Assembly (NCBI RefSeq): GCF_001556515.1
Contig: NZ_LSJA01000269.1
Span: 1 to 12,001, forward strand
Length of the DNA stretch: 12,001 bases
Origin: Caulobacter sp. CCH9-E1
GTDB lineage: Bacteria; Pseudomonadota; Alphaproteobacteria; Caulobacterales; Caulobacteraceae
Direction of reading: 5' to 3'
Below are positions 6,889-12,001 of this stretch, one piece after another (the first letter of the stretch is position 1; every line of letters begins with the position of its first letter). The translations under genes were made by a program, and so were the position numbers. The notes under the pieces were generated by a model. That model was not told the origin of the DNA. It ran no database searches and was given only the letters and a program-made list of their open reading frames with translations.

Positions 6889-7737
6889 TCAGGCGGCCTC
6901 GAACGCCAACGGACCGCCCCAGAAGCTCTGGACCAGACCGTTCTGAGGCCCCGGCGTTCCGGTGGTCAGGAAGACGCGGCTTCCCCCCTGCCCGGCGTCG
7001 TATTCCGGGTGGCGCTCCAGATAGAGCTCCAGGGCGTCGGCCGTGGCCTTGGGTTGCTGGATCAGCGGCGTGCCGGCCGGCAGGGCGGCGCGGAAGATGT
7101 CGGCGATGATCTCGTAGTGGGTGCAGCCCAGCACCACGCGGTCCGGATAGCGGCCGATGCGGGTCTTCAGCGCCTCGACATGGCCTTCGACCGCCTTGGC
7201 GAGATCAACGGCCGAGGCGTCGCCCTCGATCAGCGGAACCAGCTCCGGGCAGGCCTCGGAGAACACGGCCAAATCCTGCTTGCGCTTGTCGATCTCGATC
7301 TCATAGACGCGCGAGCGCACCGTGGCCTGGGTGGCGAAGACGCCCAGGATATCCAGCTGCTCGACCTTTTCCCCGCGCCGCTCGGCCTCGTGCTCCCACG
7401 GCAGGCCCGTGGCCTTCTCGATGGTCGGCACGATGATGCCCAGGATGTTGACCGGCCGGCCCAGCGTCTTGCGGTAGCCGGGCAGCCAGGTCTGCTGCAG
7501 GCGGCGCAGGGCGATGGCCGAGGCGGTGTTGCAGGCCAGGACCACCAGGCTGGCGCCCCGCTCGAACAGCCGCTCGCAGCCGGCCTTGGTCAGATCGACG
7601 ATCTCCTCGCCGGTCTTGACGCCATAGGGGGCGTTGGCCTGGTCGGCCAGATAGATGAAGTCCGCCCGGGGCAGACGCTGCACGAGGGCGCGGTGGACCG
7701 TCAGGCCGCCCACGCCGGAGTCGAAGACGCCGATCAT
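6889..7737 (-). CDS. murI: Glutamate racemase
   Basis: A 282-residue cytoplasmic enzyme that interconverts L- and D-glutamate, supplying D-Glu for peptidoglycan. The signature motifs are intact: [10 protein letters not shown] with D6 near the N-terminus, LACNTAS with catalytic C69, and LGCTHYE with the second catalytic C205 and H207. The substrate-loop segment is ADQANAPYG (31-39). Length is normal for the family (about 260-290). The ATG at 7737 begins directly at the first strand, [11 protein letters not shown]. It is divergent from the M3 peptidase gene across 135 bp, which must hold both promoters although no strong consensus is visible. Downstream, 109 bp separate it from ftsK. Confidence 0.96.
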   Translation of the reverse strand: MIGVFDSGVGGLTVHRALVQRLPRADFIYLADQANAPYGVKTGEEIVDLTKAGCERLFERGASLVVLACNTASAIALRRLQQTWLPGYRKTLGRPVNILGIIVPTIEKATGLPWEHEAERRGEKVEQLDILGVFATQATVRSRVYEIEIDKRKQDLAVFSEACPELVPLIEGDASAVDLAKAVEGHVEALKTRIGRYPDRVVLGCTHYEIIADIFRAALPAGTPLIQQPKATADALELYLERHPEYDAGQGGSRVFLTTGTPGPQNGLVQSFWGGPLAFEAA

Positions 7738-7872
7738 GCGCCAGCTTTAGCGCTCGAAGCGGCCATCTGTCACGCGGGGCGAGCCCGTCGAGCGAAAGGT
7801 TACAGTCCTGTCATGTGACGGCCTCGGAGCCTTGCCCTACGGTCTCGGACAAACATCCATCGGAGATCCTCC

Positions 7873-9999
7873 GTGCAACGTCGTACGTTCCTCGCCTCCG
7901 CGGCCGCCACCGGGGTCGCCGCCGCCCTCAGCCCCAGCGTGTCCATGGCCCAAGCGTCCAATCCCATGCTCCAGAAGTGGACCGGCCCCTATGGCGGCGT
8001 GCCGGCCTTCGACAAGGTCAAGGTCGAGCAGTTCAAGCCGGCGCTCGAGGCGGCCATGGCCAAGAACCTGGCCGAGATCGACGCGATCACCGCCAACAAG
8101 GCCGCGCCGACCTTCGAGAACACCATCGCGGCGCTGGAGGACGCGGGCCGCGGGCTGAACGACGTCTCGACCTACTATTACATCTGGGGCTCGAACATGA
8201 GCACGCCGGAGTTCCAGAAGGTCGAGGAGGAGATGGATCCGAAGCTCTCGGCCCACTACGACAAGATCAACCAGAACGCCGCGCTCTTCGCTCGCATCGA
8301 GGCCGTCTACAACTCGCCCGACAAGGCCAAGCTGACGCCCGAGCAGCAGCGCGTGCTGTGGATCTACTACACCAACTTCGTGCGCTCCGGCGCCAAGCTC
8401 TCGCCTCAGGCCAAGGCGCGGGTCGGCGCGATCAACACCGAACTGGCCGGCCTCTACACCAAGTTCAGCCAGAACCTGCTGGCCGACGAGAACACCTGGA
8501 TCGAGCTCTCGCCGGCCGATCTCGCGGGCCTGCCCGAGGGCCTCAAGGCCGCCGCCGCCTCCAACGCGGAGTCGCGCAAGCTTCCCGGCAAATTCATCGT
8601 CGTGAACACCCGCTCCAGCGTCGATCCGTTCCTGACGGAGTCCCCGGTCCGGGCGGCGCGCGAAAAGGTCTGGCGCGCCTTCGTCAATCGCGGCGACAAT
8701 GGCGGCGCGACCGACAACAACGCGATCATCTCCAAGATCCTGAAGCTGCGGGCCGAGCGCGCCAAGCTCTTGGGCTACAAGACCCACGCCCACTGGCGTC
8801 TCGAGAACGCCATGGCCAAGACTCCGGAAAACGCCATGGCGCTGATGGAGGCGGTCTGGACCCCGGCCATCGCCCAGGTCGCGATCGACGTCGCCGACAT
8901 GCAGGCGATCATCGACAAGGAAGGCGGCGGCTTCAAGCTGGAGCCCTGGGACTACCGGTACTACGCCGAGAAGGTCCGTAAGGCCAAGTACGACCTCGAT
9001 ATGAACGAGGTGAAGCCCTACCTGCAGCTGGACAAGCTGCGCGAGGGCATGTTCTGGGCCTCGGGCCAGCTGTACGGCTTTGAATTCAAGAAGCTTTCCG
9101 GCATCCCCGTCTATCACGAGGACATCACCGTCTACGAGGTGACGCGCGGCGGCAAGCACGTCGGCCTGTGGTACTTCGACCCCTACGCCCGTCCCGGCAA
9201 GCGCTCGGGCGCCTGGATGAACGCCTACCGCACCCAGGAGCGGTTCAAGGGCGAAGTGACGACGATCGTCTCGAACAACTCCAACTTCATCAAGGGCAAG
9301 CCCGGCGAGCCGGTGCTGATCTCGTGGGACGACGCCGTCACTCTGTTCCACGAGTTCGGCCACGCCATCCATGGCCTGAACGCCAACGCGACCTATCCGT
9401 CGGTGTCGGGCACGGCCGTGGCGCGCGACTATGTCGAGTTCCCCAGCCAGCTGAACGAGCACTGGCTGTCGACCCCGCAGGTGCTGAACCAGTTCGCCCT
9501 GCACTACCAGACCGGCAAGCCGATCCCCCAGGCGCTGGTCGACAAGATCGAGGCGGCGGGCAAGTTCGGCGAGGGCTTCGGCACCACCGAATACCTAGCC
9601 TCGGCCCTGATCGACATGAAGCTGCACCTGGCCGGCGATGCCGACATCGATCCGGACAAGTTCGAGCGCGAGGAGCTGACCAAGCTGAACATGCCCAAGG
9701 AGATCGTCATGCGGCACCGCACGCCGCAGTTCGGTCACGTCTTCTCGGGCGACGGCTATTCGGCCGGCTACTACAGCTATCTGTGGGCCGACACCCTGAC
9801 CGCCGACGCGGCCGAGGCGTTCGAGCAAGCGCCCGGCGGCTTCTACGACAAGGCCGTCGCCAAGCGGCTCTACGAGGACATCATGTCCAAGGGCAACACG
9901 GTCGATCCGGTCGAGCAGTTCCGCGCCTTCCGCGGTCGCGACGTCAAGATCGGCGCCCTGATGCGCAAGCGCGGCTTCCCGGTTCCGCCGGGGGCTTAG
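7873..9999 (+). CDS. dcp: Exported M3-family zinc metallopeptidase, peptidyl-dipeptidase Dcp type
   Basis: A 708-residue zinc peptidase; Dcp enzymes remove dipeptides from the C-terminus of oligopeptides. The zinc motif HEFGH is at residues 493-497 and the third ligand is E522 in DYVEFPSQ, exactly 25 residues after H497. The C-terminal GDGYSAGYYSYLWAD is characteristic of the Dcp/oligopeptidase A branch. The N-terminus (QRRTFLASAAATG..., then SMAQA near residue 28) looks like a twin-arginine signal peptide, implying export after folding with zinc; E. coli Dcp lacks a signal, so the substrate is probably periplasmic peptide (inference). The start is GTG with GGAG seven bases upstream, and it yields the complete RR motif. 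A terminator follows 67 bp after the stop. Confidence 0.95.
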   Translation: MQRRTFLASAAATGVAAALSPSVSMAQASNPMLQKWTGPYGGVPAFDKVKVEQFKPALEAAMAKNLAEIDAITANKAAPTFENTIAALEDAGRGLNDVSTYYYIWGSNMSTPEFQKVEEEMDPKLSAHYDKINQNAALFARIEAVYNSPDKAKLTPEQQRVLWIYYTNFVRSGAKLSPQAKARVGAINTELAGLYTKFSQNLLADENTWIELSPADLAGLPEGLKAAAASNAESRKLPGKFIVVNTRSSVDPFLTESPVRAAREKVWRAFVNRGDNGGATDNNAIISKILKLRAERAKLLGYKTHAHWRLENAMAKTPENAMALMEAVWTPAIAQVAIDVADMQAIIDKEGGGFKLEPWDYRYYAEKVRKAKYDLDMNEVKPYLQLDKLREGMFWASGQLYGFEFKKLSGIPVYHEDITVYEVTRGGKHVGLWYFDPYARPGKRSGAWMNAYRTQERFKGEVTTIVSNNSNFIKGKPGEPVLISWDDAVTLFHEFGHAIHGLNANATYPSVSGTAVARDYVEFPSQLNEHWLSTPQVLNQFALHYQTGKPIPQALVDKIEAAGKFGEGFGTTEYLASALIDMKLHLAGDADIDPDKFEREELTKLNMPKEIVMRHRTPQFGHVFSGDGYSAGYYSYLWADTLTADAAEAFEQAPGGFYDKAVAKRLYEDIMSKGNTVDPVEQFRAFRGRDVKIGALMRKRGFPVPPGA

Positions 10000-10006
10000 A
10001 CCGGTT

Positions 10007-10164
10007 CCCCTCTCCCCTTGCGGGAGAGGGTGGCCCGAAGGGCCGGGTGAGGGGTTGAAAACCGGGACCGCCGCGACAGCCGCACCGCCGTCGCGGCGGT
10101 TTTCGTTCGCGCGACCCCTCATCCGTCAGCTTCGCTGACACCTTCTCCCGCAGGGGGAGAAGGG
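10007..10164. repeat. Composite palindromic repeat flanking the dcp terminator
   Basis: The left unit (10007-10055) contains CTCTCCC-cttgc-GGGAGAG and GGCCC-gaa-GGGCC hairpins and ends in GGGTGAGGGG. The right unit (10115-10164) starts with CCCCTCAT and contains GTCAGC-ttc-GCTGAC and CCTTCTCCC-gcagg-GGGAGAAGG. The two units are roughly inverse of each other (CCCCTCTCCCC against GGGGAGAAGGG; GTGAGGGG against CCCCTCAT), so the module could form one large cruciform around the central terminator. Such CCCTCTCC...GAGGG units are abundant, REP-like elements in high-GC Proteobacteria. Confidence 0.78.
10067..10104 (+). terminator. Rho-independent terminator after dcp
   Basis: ACCGCCGCGAC (10067-10077) and GTCGCGGCGGT (10090-10100) form a perfect 11-bp stem with a 12-nt loop, followed by TTT (TTTT counting the last stem base). 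It is placed 67 bp after the dcp stop and 92 bp before the next start, so dcp and the TraB/GumN gene are likely separate transcription units. Confidence 0.75.
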
Positions 10165-10195
10165 TTATCTGGAAGCAGGGGCTGAAGGAGTACCG

Positions 10196-11179
10196 ATGGC
10201 CGCGTCCAAGCTTGTCCCTTTTGCTCTCGCGTTCTCGCTCGCGACCCCCGCCTTCGCCCAGACCGCTCCGCCGACCGTGGACCTCGGCCAGGCGCCGGCC
10301 CAGGACGAGAGCGCGGTGGTCGCCGAGCTGACCGTGGTGGCCAAGCCGCCGGGCCCCGCCGTCTGGCTGGTCGAAAAGGACGGCGCCAAGCTCTACATCC
10401 TGGGCTCGGCCCCGCCCCTGCCCCATCAGCTGAAATGGTCCAGTCCGCGCCTGGAGAAGGCGCTGGACAAGGCCAGCCTCGTGCTGGTCCCGCCTGAGGC
10501 CTCGGTCGGCGTCACCCAGATCGCCAGCTTCGTGCTGCGGTTCGGCGCGGGCCTGCGCCAACCGCTGGGCAAGTCGCTGGAGCCCCAGCTGCCGCCGGAT
10601 CTGAGGGCCCGGTTCGTGGAGGCGCGGACCCAGGCCCGCAAGGGGGCGGGCGAATACAAGAACTGGAAGCCGGCCGTGGCGGGCTTTCTGTTGCTGTCGG
10701 ACTTCCGCCAGGCGGCGGGCCTCTCCGAAGCCAAGCCGGTCAGCACGGTCCAGCGCATGGCCAAGGCGCGCAAGCTGAAGGTCAAGGCCGTGGGCCAATA
10801 CCGGATGAGCGCGGTGACGACGATCGCCTCCAAGCTCTCGCCCGAGGACCAGCTCTATTGCCTGCGGGTGGCGCTGGACGAGATCGCCTATGACGGCGCG
10901 CATTCGACGACAATCGGCCAGGACTGGGCCGAGGGCGACCTCGCCTCCGTGCGCGCCCGCTACCGCGCCAGCGCCGCCCAGCGCTGCCTGATCCACGCGC
11001 CTGGCGGCGCCGAGCTGCTGGAGAAGGGCCTTGTCCTGACGACGAACGCCATGACCGAGGCGCTGAAGCGGCCCGGCGTCACCGTGGCGGTGGTGGACCT
11101 GGGCTTCCTGCTGCCCGCCAACGGCGTGCTGGACCGGCTGAAGGCCGGCGGCGCCACGATCACCTCGCCCGTCGAATAA
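10196..11179 (+). CDS. Exported TraB/GumN-family protein with degenerate key motifs
   Basis: A 327-residue protein with a Sec signal peptide (MAASKLVPFALAFSLATPAFAQ, cleavage near residue 21). A linker ELTVVAKPPGPAVW precedes the TraB/GumN domain, which begins at VWLVEKDGAKLYILG (56-70) and continues through NWKPAVAGFLLLSD (156-169), LCLRVALDEI-like helix (about 220-230) and the closing VAVVDLGFLLPANGVLDRLKAGG (298-319). In usual members the first strand is followed by GS/GT-x-H and the last by a GxxHL-type motif. Here the positions read GSAPPLP and DLGFLLP, with both histidines absent, so metal-dependent hydrolase activity, as proposed for some relatives, is doubtful. C222 and C264 could form a disulfide. 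ATG at 10196 has AAGGAG five bases upstream. Function unknown. Confidence 0.87.
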   Translation: MAASKLVPFALAFSLATPAFAQTAPPTVDLGQAPAQDESAVVAELTVVAKPPGPAVWLVEKDGAKLYILGSAPPLPHQLKWSSPRLEKALDKASLVLVPPEASVGVTQIASFVLRFGAGLRQPLGKSLEPQLPPDLRARFVEARTQARKGAGEYKNWKPAVAGFLLLSDFRQAAGLSEAKPVSTVQRMAKARKLKVKAVGQYRMSAVTTIASKLSPEDQLYCLRVALDEIAYDGAHSTTIGQDWAEGDLASVRARYRASAAQRCLIHAPGGAELLEKGLVLTTNAMTEALKRPGVTVAVVDLGFLLPANGVLDRLKAGGATITSPVE

Positions 11180-11190
11180 CGACGCTCGCC

Positions 11191-11222
11191 GGCTTGACGG
11201 CTGGGTCTCGAAACCGTCAGCC
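11191..11222 (+). other. Imperfect hairpin between the TraB/GumN and SRPBCC genes
   Basis: GGCTTGACGG (11191-11200) pairs with CCGTCAGCC (11214-11222) through nine base pairs and one bulged T, closing a 13-nt loop, 12 bp after the TraB/GumN stop. No T-run follows, so it is at best a weak or Rho-assisted terminator. A further short CCCG/CGGG stem at 11227-11239 approaches the ribosome-binding region of the next gene. Confidence 0.35.
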
Positions 11223-11252
11223 TCCGCCCGCCTTTCGGGAGGGAGCTAAGGC

Positions 11253-11777
11253 ATGAGAGTGACGATGATGGCGGCCGCCGGCCTAGCCTTGCTGACCGCC
11301 GGCGGGGCCCAGGCCGAGGTGGTCGACGCCCAGCCGAACGGCTTTGAGGTCAAGCACGAGGTGGTGGCGAACGCGCCGGCCGCGACGGTCTGGAATGTGC
11401 TGGTCCAGCCCTCGAAATGGTGGGCGTCGTCTCATACCTGGTCGGGTTCCGCCGCGAACCTGTCGCTGGCCCCGGCGTCCGGCGGTTGCTTCTGCGAGCG
11501 CCTGCCGAGCGGCGGATCGGTGCTGCACATGACCACGGTGAACGCCACGCCGGGGACGAGGCTGGTGCTCTCTGGGGCTCTGGGGCCGCTGCAGTCCTCG
11601 GGGGCGACCGGGGCGCTGACCGTCCTGCTGGCGGAGAAGGACGGCAAGACGACGGTGACGGTCACCTACGACGTCGGTGGCTATGTGAAGGGTGGGCTCG
11701 ATAAATGGGCCGGCCCTGTCGACGGGATGATCGGCCAGCAGGTCGCGGGCCTGAAAGCGGCGGTCGAGGGGAAATGA
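11253..11777 (+). CDS. Exported SRPBCC (START-like) domain protein
   Basis: A 174-residue protein with a Sec signal peptide (residues 1-21, cleavage after AQA). The mature part is a single SRPBCC/Bet v1-like fold: FEVKHEVVANAPAATVWNVL (31-50, strand 1 and first helix), the typical PSKWW at 53-57, FCERLPSGGSVLHMTTVNATPGTRLVLSG in the middle, an LTVLLAEKDGKTTVTVTYDV strand pair (122-141), and a long C-terminal helix. This fold makes a hydrophobic ligand pocket; the ligand is unknown. A CFC pair (C79, C81) stands out for a periplasmic protein and could bind metal or form a disulfide. ATG at 11253 is preceded by GGAG and AAGG. It may share a transcript with the TraB/GumN gene 73 bp upstream. Confidence 0.9.
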   Translation: MRVTMMAAAGLALLTAGGAQAEVVDAQPNGFEVKHEVVANAPAATVWNVLVQPSKWWASSHTWSGSAANLSLAPASGGCFCERLPSGGSVLHMTTVNATPGTRLVLSGALGPLQSSGATGALTVLLAEKDGKTTVTVTYDVGGYVKGGLDKWAGPVDGMIGQQVAGLKAAVEGK

Positions 11778-11780
11778 CCT

Positions 11781-11889
11781 CCCCCTTCCCCTTGCGGGGA
11801 GGGGCTAGGGGTAGGGGTGTGCTCGCCGACTTCCAGAGTACGGCGCTGGCGCCCCCATCCCCAACCCCTTCCCCGCGAGGGGGAAGGGG
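11781..11889. repeat. Inverted REP-like repeat pair between convergent genes
   Basis: The left unit, CCCCTTCCCCTTGCGGGGAG onward (about 11782-11818), and the right unit (about 11852-11889, ending GAGGGGGAAGGGG) are inverted copies with a few mismatches. Each also has an internal hairpin (CCCC-ttg-c-GGGG and CCCC-gcga-GGGG types). The unit fills the whole space between the SRPBCC stop and the stop of the opposing gene and could act as a bidirectional end block for both transcripts. Confidence 0.75.
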
Positions 11890-11892
11890 CTC

Positions 11893-12001
11893 TTAAAACG
11901 GCCCCTGGCGGTAGACCCGCTGCATCACCCGGTTCAGCTCGACCAGCCGACGATCATAGCTCCTCGCCAGACAGGCCCGGTTCGCCCCGCAGGCGTGGCG
12001 G
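11893..12001 (-). CDS. C-terminal fragment of a probable LprI/DUF1311-type protein (5' end outside window)
   Basis: The minus-strand frame is open from the right edge to the TAA at 11895-11893. The 35 visible residues read RHACGANRACLARSYDRRLV followed by ELNRVMQRVYRQGPF. The spacing C-x5-C-L-x3-Y-x2-R-x3-L is the signature of the LprI/DUF1311 family, small cysteine-rich periplasmic proteins that include a lysozyme inhibitor. Only one motif is visible, so the family call is tentative, while the coding call is supported by frame, composition and position convergent to the SRPBCC gene. The N-terminus and any signal peptide lie outside the window. Confidence 0.6.
   Translation of the reverse strand, partial: RHACGANRACLARSYDRRLVELNRVMQRVYRQGPF

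Noticed and set aside
7837..9504. Long minus-strand open frame over the M3 peptidase gene
   Set aside because: Composition is Gly/Val/Arg/Asp-rich with no recognisable motif; the plus frame has a complete zinc peptidase with signal peptide.

Overview
The window is a dense, GC-rich stretch of an alphaproteobacterial chromosome, most likely Caulobacter or a close relative (Caulobacteraceae). This rests on strong G/C third-position bias, the FtsK, MurI and LolA protein types, palindromic intergenic repeats of the Caulobacter kind, a CtrA-like box upstream of ftsK and an apparently leaderless-type promoter. No database search was possible, so the genus is an inference. No phage, insertion sequence, CRISPR array, tRNA or rRNA is visible.

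Left part (1-3115): the C-terminal signalling tail of a methyl-accepting chemotaxis protein (+), an XRE/MmyB-like regulator (-), a divergent NAD(P)-binding SDR-type epimerase (+) and exodeoxyribonuclease III (-, xthA). The regulator and epimerase share an intergenic region with a compact palindrome, a typical repressor/target layout. Both convergent gene pairs here overlap by the same tetranucleotide CTAG, so no room is left for terminators between them.

Middle part (3116-7737), all minus strand: murI (glutamate racemase), ftsK (DNA translocase of division), lolA (periplasmic lipoprotein carrier), an unannotated small transcription unit, then xthA. The genes of this block serve envelope biogenesis and division. 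Between lolA and xthA lies the most interesting part of the window: an AT-rich sigma-70-like promoter, about 120 nt that can fold into two small hairpins with an exposed CCCCUCCC loop, and a perfect 14-bp terminator with a U-tract. This looks like a small RNA gene; a 25-codon leaderless reading frame occupies the same interval. A partial duplicate of the terminator lies 58 bp further on, directly before xthA.

Right part (7873-12001): a Tat-exported M3 metallopeptidase (dcp-like), an exported and degenerate-looking TraB/GumN protein and an exported SRPBCC protein, all on plus. The minus-strand C-terminus of a probable LprI/DUF1311 protein enters at the right edge. The three exported proteins may all act in the periplasm, but nothing in the sequence ties them to one pathway.

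Three palindromic repeat modules of distinct sequence (4209-4320, 10007-10164, 11781-11889) sit at gene ends. No gene-free stretch exceeds 300 bases; the longest is the sRNA-bearing 3116-3412.
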